Assembly (NCBI GenBank): GCA_015227615.1
Contig: JAALGZ010000003.1
Coordinates: forward strand, 372,001-436,000
Reading direction: 5' to 3'
Source: Labyrinthula sp. Ha
Taxonomy: Eukaryota > Sar > Bigyra > Labyrinthulida > Labyrinthulaceae
DNA: 64,000 nucleotides
The position numbers were made by a program, and so were the translations under genes. Of this stretch, positions 36,585-46,800 are shown piece by piece. Numbering within the stretch: the stretch's first letter is position 1; every line of letters starts with the position of its first letter. The notes under the pieces were generated by a model. It ran no database searches and had not been told where the DNA came from. It saw only the letters and a list, made by a program, of their open reading frames with translations.

Positions 36585-36797
36585 TTAACTTCCCATTTGC
36601 TTTAAATATATATCTTCTTCATATTCTTCTTCAGTTACTTCTCCATTCCGTCGGTTTCTCTTCATTCGTGATATCTTGGATTTATTTCGTTCTTTTTTGT
36701 TTTCTAAATTATATTTTTGGGAAATTACTCTAATGAATAAAAGAATTAAACCAATCAAATTAGATTGCCCTTTGGAAAGCTTGCCTCTATAAATCAT
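36585..36797 (-). CDS. Small hypothetical protein with one hydrophobic helix and basic tail
   Basis: A 70-codon ORF with an ATG start. Residues 12-25 (SNLIGLILLFIRVI) are hydrophobic enough for one short transmembrane helix, followed by a strongly basic stretch (KKERNKSKISRMKRNRRN) and an acidic C-terminus (EEEYEEDIY). The charge segregation is more ordered than in chance AT-rich frames. It is divergent from the PNUTS-like gene with 119 bp between the two starts, which would make a shared bidirectional promoter. I do not recognise the family; it could be an exon of a larger gene or a chance frame. Confidence 0.35.
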   Translation of the reverse strand: MIYRGKLSKGQSNLIGLILLFIRVISQKYNLENKKERNKSKISRMKRNRRNGEVTEEEYEEDIYLKQMGS

Positions 36798-36916
36798 ATT
36801 TGGGAAAATCTAGTTGTAATCTTGGATATACAGGTCCTTCTAGAAATAATTTTATTTAATATCTCAATGTGAAATTACTACAATACCCTGTTTCTTCCTT
36901 TAGAAAGACGAGTCAA

Positions 36917-38113
36917 ATGGTAGTTGGAAGCAAGGTATCAACTAGGTCGAGAAATGCATCAAGACGTTCTCACAAACTTACATACAGAAATAAACCAACA
37001 GATTTTGAGAAAAAAATGATAAAATTAGCCTTTCACTCCATAGTTCCACAAGTATGCCTAGAACAACGACAACAGAAAAAATTCTTCGGTCGCTGGGTAG
37101 ATCTATCTTGGGATAGCAGAGAACTAGAAGACAAAACACTATTCTTGGAGTTCTTAGTTGGTACCCAAAGAGAGAAAAATTTAAAAAAGATTCTGGGTAG
37201 TGTGGTAGGCCCTGAGAAGAGAACGATTCTAACTTGTCTTCGAAATTGGGTTGGGCAAGAGTTAAAGAAAGTATCAGATATATATGCCGAGAGAAAACAG
37301 AAACAAAAAACTGTTCATCGGATACTAGATAATACTTATCAATTTATCCTTATGATATTAAACACTCTCAATGTTCTTCCTTTGACAGTTGGCCTATTCA
37401 AGACTTGCAAGTTGCAGAGGTTGTTTAAAGATATCTTAAGAAATAAGGAAACTATTGAAGAACTTGATACTGGAAAAGTTCTGATCAATGCTGTCGAAAA
37501 AATAAAGAATAGCTGGAGGTCTGATGTAAAGAAAGCTAAAGGGCTAAGTAAAGAAGGTGGTTATAATGAAGAAAATGTATTTTTTACTACCTTGAAGGAT
37601 AAGGATTTGAACCTTCTCTGCTTTCGTAACGATCCGTCTGTATTACTATTAGAAAAGATTGTCAAAGAGACGAAACAAAAGGATAAGAGTATAAAATTAG
37701 AAGAAGTTAAAAAAAAGGAGAAGAAGGAAGTTCCTCGTGAGCAACCGAAAGAAGAAGAAAACAAGATCGTAGTTAAAAATGATACTGGAACTAGAAAAGC
37801 ACTCAAGGATAAATTTCAAAGACTGAAAGCGGAAACTATCGTTGGGGCGAAAAGAAAAAAACCTGAAACTAATGCGCTCGAAAAGACTAAAATATTTAAA
37901 AAGAGAATTTCCTGGGCAGATGATCGTGTTAGTGGAAAGGGATATGCCGCTGAGATAATTAAATTCAGTGATAAGACTCCTGTTAGTACAATTTCTTTAT
38001 TAAAAAAGGATAAACTCTTTCAGTTTCCTAGCGAAGAAGCACAGCAAAAAACAAACGCTTTTTATAAGAAAATGAGTAAGGCAGATGTGTCTATTGCCAA
38101 TAAAAACAAGTAA
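36917..38113 (+). CDS. TFIIS N-terminal (LW) domain protein with PP1-docking-like motif, PNUTS/Ref2-like
   Basis: A 398-residue protein from the ATG at 36917. The frame is open 16 codons further upstream without ATG, after an acceptor-like TTCTTCCTTTAG, so a short 5' exon is possible. Residues about 132-204 fit the four/five-helix TFIIS N-terminal domain: FILMILNTLNVLPLTVGLFK, then VLINAVEKIKNSWRSDV. After a Lys/Glu-rich linker, residues 330-333 read RISW in KKRISWADD, a match to the RVxF protein phosphatase 1 docking pattern ([KR]-[VI]-x-[FW]). The combination of LW domain followed by an RVxF-W motif is seen in PNUTS (PPP1R10), the PP1 targeting subunit of the transcription-termination phosphatase module. 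IWS1, elongin A and Med26 share the LW domain but not that motif. A nuclear role in transcription elongation/termination is inferred. Confidence 0.5.
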   Translation: MVVGSKVSTRSRNASRRSHKLTYRNKPTDFEKKMIKLAFHSIVPQVCLEQRQQKKFFGRWVDLSWDSRELEDKTLFLEFLVGTQREKNLKKILGSVVGPEKRTILTCLRNWVGQELKKVSDIYAERKQKQKTVHRILDNTYQFILMILNTLNVLPLTVGLFKTCKLQRLFKDILRNKETIEELDTGKVLINAVEKIKNSWRSDVKKAKGLSKEGGYNEENVFFTTLKDKDLNLLCFRNDPSVLLLEKIVKETKQKDKSIKLEEVKKKEKKEVPREQPKEEENKIVVKNDTGTRKALKDKFQRLKAETIVGAKRKKPETNALEKTKIFKKRISWADDRVSGKGYAAEIIKFSDKTPVSTISLLKKDKLFQFPSEEAQQKTNAFYKKMSKADVSIANKNK

Positions 38114-38434
38114 AGACATTTGAAATATTAAGTTTTTGGCTTTCTATAAAATGGAGAATAGTTTAGGTATTCTGCTCAATGTGAGAAAAATTGTACGCCA
38201 TAGTAAGCATTATGTTCTATTACATATGACAATTGACTAAACTATATCCAATGTTTCTTATTGTCGTACGAAGGTTTCTGTTCACTGTAATTCATCATTC
38301 CTGGTATGAGTTAGTTCTAAGCAGTGCAAAGCAATCATATGATTAGAGCTTTAAAATGAAAAGAAACTTAATTTTAAGGACTTGTTTTCTAAGATGAAAC
38401 ACAAAACTAGAAATCAATTGAAGTTGTATCCAAA
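38114..38434. other. Convergent intergenic region
   Basis: This 320-bp AT-rich spacer lies between the 3' ends of the PNUTS-like gene (plus) and the glycosyltransferase gene (minus). Nothing else was recognised. Confidence 0.4.
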
Positions 38435-39815
38435 TTACCTACGAACTCTTTTTTGATGCCGCCATTCTAATATTTCCTCGAAATCTATCGAGACAGACTT
38501 CATATAGTTTTCATACCACTTTCTAACTTCCTGTTGTTTTTCCTGCCATTTTTTAGTGTCTCCATTTTGATAATCCTCTACAACTTTCTCAAGAAACAAA
38601 AACAGTTCATCCCATGAGTTCAACCACACAAAAGGAGCATTTGCTAAGTACTAAATAAAACCAAACAGAATACCTTGTTTAAAAGGAGCAAAGGAATCTT
38701 TGCACCTATGCTTATTGTAACTTTCATCACCATATACCAGTATAGGAATAGATCCAGCTTCTGAGGCTTCGTATATTCTATACGCTTCTGGATTATGACC
38801 CATTGGACACAGAGTAAAAACTGAATTGAAGAGTATTCGTCTATATCTATCTGGTAAAACATATCCATTTTCTTCAGTTATGTCTCTACGCCAGATTTCC
38901 GCAGAATGTACAAAATTTGAAAGACTCGCTTCCTGCATTTTACCTAGATTTATAAGAATAAAAAAACATACTGTATAAATAAGTTTCTGGGAAGTTAAAA
39001 AGACTTGAATTGAGTAATCTTCGAGAAGGTGAAGAAAGGGAACCAACAAAATTAAACAAATACTCTCTACCAGAGACTGGGTGTAAAGATACTTCTTTTG
39101 TGGTAGATATTTTGAACTCACTTCTTGGTCCAAGTGGCAAATAGTTTGGAAATCTTAAGACTTTTTTTTCTTTGGTAACCACTTTTCGAAGTTGGAGAAA
39201 TTTAGGATTATGATATTGTCGAAAATGAGGTAAACTATCCCTGTAAAGACAATATTCATCACCAGTTATAATCGTAACATCAAAGCTATTTATATTCTGT
39301 CTGACTTTCTTCATTGTTTTTTCTCTGTTCGTACAACACCTAACGTAAGGAATAAGTAATACTCGAAATGCTTGTGTTTTACATAACTCTGGATTGGTTC
39401 CTGTAAAATTTGATAAGTGATATTCATATTTTCCTGATCCATAAATTTGAAGCAGATTATGATAAAAGAGACTACTTTGCCGAGGATTTCTACTTACTAC
39501 ACAAACTTGATTTGGTGCCGCTTGTTCAAGACTTGGTTCTTGGCTAAAGATTTGAGGGGAGAGTGGTTGAGAAGGAAATAATTCATGTGAATTCTCTTCT
39601 ATTTTTGATTCTTCTGGTAAGTCTATCTGAGTATCCAAACCTTCATCACGAAGGATTTCTTTCACGTGGTCTCTGTCACTTAGCTGTGAGGTTTCGGTGA
39701 ATCGCGTTATATGCAGCATAAACAGGCAAAGAATTGTGACCAAGCTTATCAGATCAAATAAATTTCTCTTCCAAAATAGCCGAGTTATGCGAAATCTACT
39801 GTTTTCCTTCAACAT
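38435..39815 (-). CDS. GT47/RXYLT1-like type II membrane glycosyltransferase
   Basis: Three exons on the minus strand (39815-38972, 38943-38674, 38643-38435) encode about 440 residues. A single hydrophobic segment near residues 20-38 (FDLISLVTILCLFMLHITRF) after a short basic N-terminus marks a type II Golgi-type anchor. The lumenal part has YLFNFVGSLSSPSRRLL and, after intron 1, FTLCPMGHNPEAYRIYEASE with GSIPILV. This is the nucleotide-sugar-binding signature shared by exostosin-like GT47 enzymes and ribitol-5-phosphate xylosyltransferase RXYLT1/TMEM5. Acceptor and donor cannot be told from the sequence. Length matches RXYLT1 (about 440). The ATG at 39815 is the first in frame after an upstream stop. 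It is followed upstream by cysteinyl-tRNA synthetase on the same strand. Confidence 0.7.
38644..38673 (-). other. Intron 2 of the glycosyltransferase gene (30 nt)
   Basis: Read on the minus strand it begins GTATTC and ends TACTTAG. It splits an Ala codon (phase 1), joining SFAPFKQ to ANAPFVWLNSW. Its length is a multiple of three, but it contains an in-frame TAG. Confidence 0.7.
38944..38971 (-). other. Intron 1 of the glycosyltransferase gene (28 nt)
   Basis: On the minus strand it begins GTATGT, has a T-rich body and ends ATCTAG. It splits a Ser codon (phase 1) and joins PETYLY to SKMQEAS. Retention leads to a TAA immediately after the acceptor. Confidence 0.7.
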
Positions 39816-40270
39816 GGGAGTTGTTGCTCCGAAAGTTATTGTCACCGTCCTTCGTTTATTTTAAATTTTAAAAGGGCCATATGGCCAAATTGTCGTTTTT
39901 GTTTTGTAGCAGGAACTGCTTGAATCAAACTCTAAAATGAGACCATGACAGAGTTATATAGCAAGCAGGAAGAAAGTAAAAACGCACTTGTTCAACTCAA
40001 CAGAGTTCTTATGTGCTATATACTATCAGACAGTGAGTTTCCTAATGTTTTGAAGGATAATACGGAGTAAGCGCCCAAGATACTCTTTGGTTTACCAACA
40101 ACATAATATGAAACAGCTCTGCAGGTTACTGTAATTAAATAAGGTAAACAAACTGAGCACTCAGGGTGCTCAGGCTTGGAGCTTACATAGATGTCAGCCT
40201 CTTAGGATTATGCTTCATCTTTAGCAACTACAGGTAAAACCAAAGGAATTGCATCTTTCACCTTGAAAGA

Positions 40271-42760
40271 CTATTCTCCGAGTTGCTTCAGTTCTTCTTG
40301 GCATTGCTCGATTTCTCTTCTAAGTCTTTGCATGTATGAGACGAGGTCATTATTCGCCAGCTTCAGTGTTTTTTCATATGCCTGGGTGAAGTTTCGCTTC
40401 TCCTTGTTTAGTGCCTTTAGTCGACTCTTTGCTATTTTCTTCTCCACACCATCTACTATTTCTGCAAGTGGAATACCCTCTGGATCAAAAAGAATAGAAC
40501 CACTATATTTGTTCTGTAAATAATTTTCAGGCACATATTTAGAGGCTGAGTCTGCTTTCTCCATCAACTCCTGAGTTCTCTTGATTTTCCCTCTAATCTT
40601 GTCCGCTTTTTTTTCACGAACCTCACGTTTTTTCTCTTCTATCTCCTTCATTAACTCTTTTGGATCTTCCAGCTTCCACATGGCAGATTTATCTTTTCTA
40701 TCCTCTAGCCTGACTCCCAGTGTGATTAAATCTTTGTCCCGAAGTCCATCACACACGCTAAGAAACTCGTGTTTCAGTTTTGGATCCAAGTTTTCACTAA
40801 ACAATGCCAAGTTCCTGATTTTGTCCCTAAACAAAACAAACGTTTCCAAATAAGGCGCTAAGAGTTCTTCCTTATTTACATCTCCTTCTTCTCCCCTTGA
40901 GGAAAAGCTAAAATCATCAAATTTATCAATCAAACCAAAAACACCGCAAATCTTTGAACAGTACAGAGCAATCTTTCGCAGTAAGTTGAGGTTTAAGACA
41001 CCTTTATCTCCAACCTCTTGAATATAGATATTGGATTTCGAAATGAGATCCAGTATACTCAGCATAGAAGTTTTTGTGTCTATATTATTTAGCAGCGCCA
41101 GATGCACTGCTTCTTGAGTTTTGACGAGCTCGTTGAGCAGAATTCGGTCCTTTCCATTATTAAGAAGTCCAGTCTCTATATTTTCCGCGTCTCTTTCTTC
41201 TCGTAGCAAAAATTTAACAGAAGAGAAGAAGTTTTTTAAGGTACTTTCTTTGGCTTTCGCATCTTCCACAGTTTGGTCAGAGAAGTTAATTCTTTTTTCT
41301 CTCTCATTCAATAACACTAGGAGCCTTACCTGACGTGCTGAATGGTGTTTTAAACACTCCCGAATGGTAATAAAATTCTTTAAACTCTTTGACATTTTCA
41401 ACCCTTGAATGTGCAAATGACCAACATGAGTAAAATAATTCACCCACTGCTTACCAGGAAGAGCATCAGGGTATAAACAGGCTTCACTCTGTGCCAGTTC
41501 GTTATCGTGATGGGGGAACTTTAAATCCTCACCACCAGAATGAATGTCCAATGGAACTCCAGGGAATATATCTGAAGCTACTACTGAGCATTCAATATGC
41601 CATCCAGGCCTATAATAAAACTAAAAATAAAATCTACCTCCCATCACCAAATGGAGCTTCCCAAAAAGGTGCACCAGGTTGCTTTGCCTTCCAAAGAGCG
41701 AAATCATTAGCTCCTTTTTTTTCTCCAGTAGCTGATAATGCTCCTTCACTTTCTTCCAACTCTCGTGCTGAAGTTGTATTTCCAGGATCTAATTTTCTAT
41801 ACTCAAAGCCACGCTTTTTAAACTCAGAGAGGTCCATATATACAGATCCATTGCTTGCATAAGCCAGTCCATTGTCTAATAATGTTTGCGTGAAAGATAT
41901 GATTTGTGGAATATATTCTGTTACTCGAGTTAGAACGTCTGGTTCACGAATATTTAAAGCTTTCATATCAGTCATAAAACTCTTTTCATATGTTGCAGAG
42001 TGCTCTTTGAAAATTTTCTGATCTGTTATTGATTCTCCTTTTTCCTTATCCAGCAGGGAGGCTAAAGGATCAAATACTATATCAATAAGCTGAAAAAGAA
42101 CTTCTTTCGAAACTGCACCCGAAGACAAAACTTTTGTGTACTCTTGTTTCGTTTGGGAAAAGTTCCTGATCTTTAGTTCAAGTTGTTTCTCTTCTTCAGT
42201 AGCCTCATTTCTTAACCTTGTTGATAAACTTGAGTCAGAAACTTTATCCTCAATCTGTTGCTTACTTTTCTTCAACTTTTGCTCGAATATTTCTACAGAG
42301 CTTTTTATTTTATTAAGTAAATTGGATAAAACAACTTCATTTGCTGCTGAAACAGTATCCTGAAACTTCTTGACTAGAAAATTTCTTCTGGCCTTTAGGA
42401 TGATTTTATCATCTATATCTGTTATATTTGTATGGAAGACAACATCATAGTGAAAGTAATCTGTCAGTACTCTTCGTACGATGTCACATTCCAAGTAGTT
42501 TCTTGCGTGTCCAACATGTGAATGGTCATAAACAGTTGGTCCACAGTTATACCAGTTCATGGTTCTATTCTTCATAGGAACAAACTCATCTAAGCGATTC
42601 GTTAGTGAATTAAACAACTTCAGAGTTGGTTGATCTTTCTCTTCTAACTTCTTAGGTTTCAGCCACGTAGAGCGTCCTTCTATTTTATGAGCTATATGTA
42701 ATATGGATCACTTTAAGTACCAGATTTTTCATACACACCAGCACCGCTATATGTAGACAT
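40271..42760 (-). CDS. Cysteinyl-tRNA synthetase, eukaryotic cytosolic type
   Basis: Three exons (42760-42721, 42691-41638, 41609-40271) give 810 residues. CysRS attaches cysteine to tRNA-Cys. Seen: NWYNCGPTVYDHSHVGHARN with the HIGH-type HVGH and the first zinc Cys; TNITDIDDKI; the PGWHIECS segment (zinc Cys) rebuilt across the second intron; DIHSGGEDLKFPHHDNELAQ (zinc His and active-site region); and the KMSKS loop as KMSKSLKNF. An insertion of about 100 residues rich in Lys/Glu sits in the catalytic domain, and a long charged C-terminal helix follows the anticodon-binding domain, both as in animal/fungal cytosolic CysRS. The ATG at 42760 starts a 40-nt first exon. No targeting peptide is evident; the gene may serve the cytosol only. 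Confidence 0.92.
41610..41637 (-). other. Intron 2 of cysteinyl-tRNA synthetase (28 nt)
   Basis: On the minus strand it begins GTAGAT, is A/T only in its body and ends ATTATAG. It splits an Arg codon (AG|G), and removal rebuilds the universally conserved GDGRPGWHIECS. Retention gives TAG at once. This is the best-supported mini-intron of the window. Confidence 0.9.
42692..42720 (-). other. Intron 1 of cysteinyl-tRNA synthetase (29 nt)
   Basis: On the minus strand it begins GTACTT and ends CATATAG. It joins the short first exon ending YEKS to AHKIEGRSTW in frame, through a split Ala codon. Retention gives an immediate TAA. Confidence 0.7.
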
Positions 42761-43549
42761 GTTTTGTTTAAGGAAGTCTTTTATACGTGGATTGGATACT
42801 CTACTTTTCTTTATTAGTTGGACGTGTTTTAGCATAAATGCAACAACATTCAGTGGGGCATTACTGTAAGATATTACTACTATGTTCTTTCGAAACACCT
42901 CATAGATGACGAGAAAGGTTATTCGTCTTCAAGCCCATGGCCAAACCCCGCTTCTAACTTTGGCAGTTTTTTTTTAATAAGAGACATCGAACATGCCATG
43001 GCAGTCAAAGCTGGTAATGATATAACAATGGAGATAGTAACAACTATTTGTTCCAACATAGCCACCAACCAGGAGTCAAAGCGCTTCATCTAAAAATTAG
43101 TTGTAGTAAAGATCTAATACAAAATATTATTGATTCTTTAGGTTTTATTCTGTTTTAGATACCCTACTACCCAGTACCTTTGATGTGATTCAGTCTCTGA
43201 CCTCACGGCAGCCTCAAAATTCCAACTGAGGCAACATTGCATTAGATCAGGCGTATGCCAGATACTTTCATCGACAGAAGATCAGAAAATTTCCGAAATC
43301 GAACATTTTAAGTAATCATAAATTTATTTTTAGTTTGATAAAGGGTATTCTTGAAAAAAATCTCATTTTTTCCCAGCATCTATTTCAAATGCTACTTTCC
43401 CTGAATGTACGGCTTGACTCTAAGTAGATTAAGGCAAAAGCATACTTATTTTTATTTTCAATCAAGAAAAGTTTAGTTCACGGTACTTTTTAGTTATTTA
43501 ACTCGTCAAATGTTGAGTTTCAGAAATGATATGATGATCTTTGGAATGC
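42761..43549. other. Intergenic region upstream of cysteinyl-tRNA synthetase
   Basis: No gene was recognised. It contains the promoter side of cysteinyl-tRNA synthetase and ends at the target site of the LTR element. Confidence 0.4.
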
Positions 43550-43554
43550 GTTAG
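43550..43554. repeat. Target-site duplication, left copy
   Basis: GTTAG immediately outside the left LTR; identical to 48274-48278. Confidence 0.85.
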
Positions 43555-43817
43555 TGTTGTGTTGGTAGATTTAAACTCGGTTATGAAAATCTTAATTTTT
43601 AACCAAGATATTCCGACTTGAAACAAACTAACTTTATTTTACTTTTTCTTTTTCTCTTTTTCTTTTTTGCTTTTTATTTTTTACACTTGTTACCTTCCCT
43701 TATCATACTTCTCTGGATACCAACTGTCTGAGTACCAGGTACCTGGGCTACCTTACTTCTTCGGGAACGACAACCTTCTAAAACCAACTAACTACGCAAA
43801 CAACTAAATACACAACA
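43555..43817 (-). repeat. 3' LTR of the gypsy element (263 bp)
   Basis: It begins TGTTGTGT and ends ACACAACA on the plus strand, a perfect 8-bp terminal inverted repeat. It contains a long pyrimidine tract on the plus strand (43640-43685). It differs from the other LTR at three positions (AAACT/AAACG, TTCTC/TTCTA, ACCAA/ACCAG). Confidence 0.95.
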
Positions 43818-43829
43818 TCCCCCTTCCAC
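43818..43829 (-). promoter_or_regulatory. Polypurine tract of the gypsy element
   Basis: On the minus strand GTGGAAGGGGGA directly abuts the 3' LTR. This is the expected position and composition for the plus-strand primer of reverse transcription. Confidence 0.8.
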
Positions 43830-43832
43830 TGC

Positions 43833-46800
43833 TTATTCACCTGAATAAGCCTTATCTAAGTTCTGCCTTGCTACTTGAACTTCTTCTCCATGTGAATCGA
43901 TAGTATAAACGTTTGAACCCATTTTGTTCAATATTTTAAATGGCCCTCTCTTTTCTGCAAATTTCTTTTGAATTGTAGGTTTGTGATAAACCCAATCTCC
44001 CGCTTCCAATTCTTGCCCTGCTTTTTCTTTTCTTAGATCCAGCTTTGGAGATATCCTTACCTGATGTCCTGAATGAAATAATTCCAAAGGTGACTTTTCA
44101 CCATCTTTTTTGCATCCTATATTTAATTTATAGGATATATAGGGTAGTAGTTCTACCCAATCTTCGTTTCCTTCTTCTTTTTGTATCTTTATCTGTTCAG
44201 TTAAAAAACGATGACTGCGCTCCACTACTCCGTTTTGCCATGGTGCGTATATCCCCGAAAACGACTGCTCTACTTCATAACGTCTCATCCAGTTTTCTAT
44301 CACATCAGCACGGAATTCATTATCCGCGTGAACTTCTTTAGGATAACCGTAACGCAGGCACCATTCTTTCTCCAGAACGTTAACTATTTCACTTGCATAT
44401 TTACTCTTGATCGGGAAGAACATCGTAAATCTAGTGTGGTGACAAACCACGGACAAGACTGCATTAAAACCTTTTAACTGTCTCAGACTTCCCGAACCAT
44501 ATATGTCAATCGAAACAACTTCGTTTGGCGCTGTAGTTTCTCCTATTCTTCCTGCTTTTTCTGCGGGTCTGGAAAACGATTTCGACTTCTTACAAATGTT
44601 GCACCCTTTAACAAAGTCACTAACATCTTTTTGCCATCCGGGCCAATAGTACAGCTTCTTTACCAACTCTGCAGTTCTCACTATTCCAAGGTGGCTTGTC
44701 CTAATATCTTCTGTATGTATTTTCTTTAAAAGTGATTCCACGTTACTTCTTGGGATGAGAACCCTATTCCGATAATAAAGAGTATCCTTATCCATAGTAA
44801 GGTCTTTCGTATTGTAAACGCTACGATCAAAAACGAAAGAATCCAACTCTCTGTTTGATAGGTAGTGCTTATAAAAGTCATCCTTTGTCAAGTTGCTTTG
44901 TACACTTCTTCTAATGAATAATAGATATCTGCTGAAAAAGTCGGCTTTATTCTTCTCCCCTGGTATTACCTTCACGTTGATCTGGTAGGGAGCTAAACGC
45001 ATAGCATAATTTGAAAATCTATGTGGATGCTGCACCTCCGCCAGCCACTTTAGGCTTGCTTGATCTACTCTAACCTCTACGTCCTTTGCAAAGATATATA
45101 TTCTGAAGTCTTCTAAGCTTTCCACGAGTCCTATCATTTCTTTTTCCGGTATTCCTTTGCCTAACTCTTCAGGCCGAAACTTCCTGCTAAAATAGGATAT
45201 AATATGGGGCTTTTTGTCGTATTCTTGAACCAGTACCCCCCCTACTCCAAACTTAGAAGCATCAGAATAAACAATAAATGGATGCTTAAAGTTTGGATGT
45301 TGTAAAACCGGGGCCTCTATCATAGCTAACTTCATATTTTCAAACGCTCCGTCTGCTTGGTTGTTTCAATCCTCTTTAACTTTTTTATCTTCCTTCAGTA
45401 AATCGGTAAGTGGTTTTATTTTATTCGAGAAATGTGGAATGTATCGACGCTGCCAATTCAAAACTCCAATAAAACTTCTTAAAGATTTCTTATCTGTAGG
45501 CTTCTCCAGCTTTTTTATCTTTTCAAGATAGTCTTGTCCTATTTTCCACCCCTTTTTACTAACAATTCTTCCTAGAAACTTTACTTCTCTTGCTCCTATC
45601 TTTACCTTTCTCAATTTAACTTTTGCATTTACCTCGGTTAACAGATCTAAAATCTCATTTACTTCTTTTAAGTGCGTTTGTAAAGTACCAGAAGTATAAA
45701 TAAGGATATCATCCGCATAAACTATGACCGAAGTCATATATTTATCCTTCAAAATATTTGTCAGAACTCTTTGCAAAATAGAGGTAGATATACAGCAACC
45801 CATCGGGAGTGCTATATATTGGTAAAGGCGACCGGAACTTGCTGCGAAAGCCGTATACGGCCTACTGGATTCTTTAAGCGGTATTTGAAAAAAACTTTCA
45901 CGAAGATCCAAAGTAGAAAAGTATTCAGCTTGGTGCACCGCTAGACGTATATCTTCATCCCTCGGCAACGGGTTTGCTCCTTGGTCTAATAACTTGTTCA
46001 GCTCCAGAAGCGGTGTAACAATTCTCCAATTCTTTTTGACCTTGCCGGAACTATCCACAGTATCGGGTTTCTTTACAGGAAATATCGTTGCTCTCCAAGT
46101 TGAAGCACTTGGTTCAATAATATTTTTTTGCAGAGCTTCTTTAATCCAGTTATTGACCACTTCTATTTCTGAATGAGCCAGTGGCCTGAGTGGCATAACT
46201 CTAGGAGTTGAGATGTCTTTTCCTTCTTTAAATTGGAATTCCACCTTATCGACCTTTAATTTTCCAGCTTGAAATGCTTCAGAAAATAATAGTTCATGAT
46301 TGTTGAGTATTTGTAACATATTTTCTTTTTCTTCTTTATTCATTGCATCTTTTAACTTGATTTCATAAATAGCCTTTACTTCTTCTTTCAAAGTTTTTAA
46401 AATGTTCTCGTTTTTCTTCGTTTTTTCCACTAAACCTGGTGTCAAGGTTGAATCGGAACTCAGGAAATATACCACCTTTTCATTATTCTTTATTGATGTG
46501 ACTTCATTCAGCTGTATTCCGAAGATATCAATAACTTCCGAACCAAATGATAATTTGTTGCTCTTATTATCCACAACTGCTCCACCTAAGATATCCATTC
46601 CCATTATCAAAGGTGCTGGAGAATGTTCGACGATAACTACTCTTGTCCAGAAAACTAGATTTCCAATTTCCAAAATTATTGGTACACCTCCCAATATGCC
46701 CAGATTACTACTATCTACTCCTTTAATTTTGCAACCTTCGTCTTGACGTATCTTCCAACCTTCTGGGAGCAACTTAAAAAGTTCCAGGGATATGACGCAG

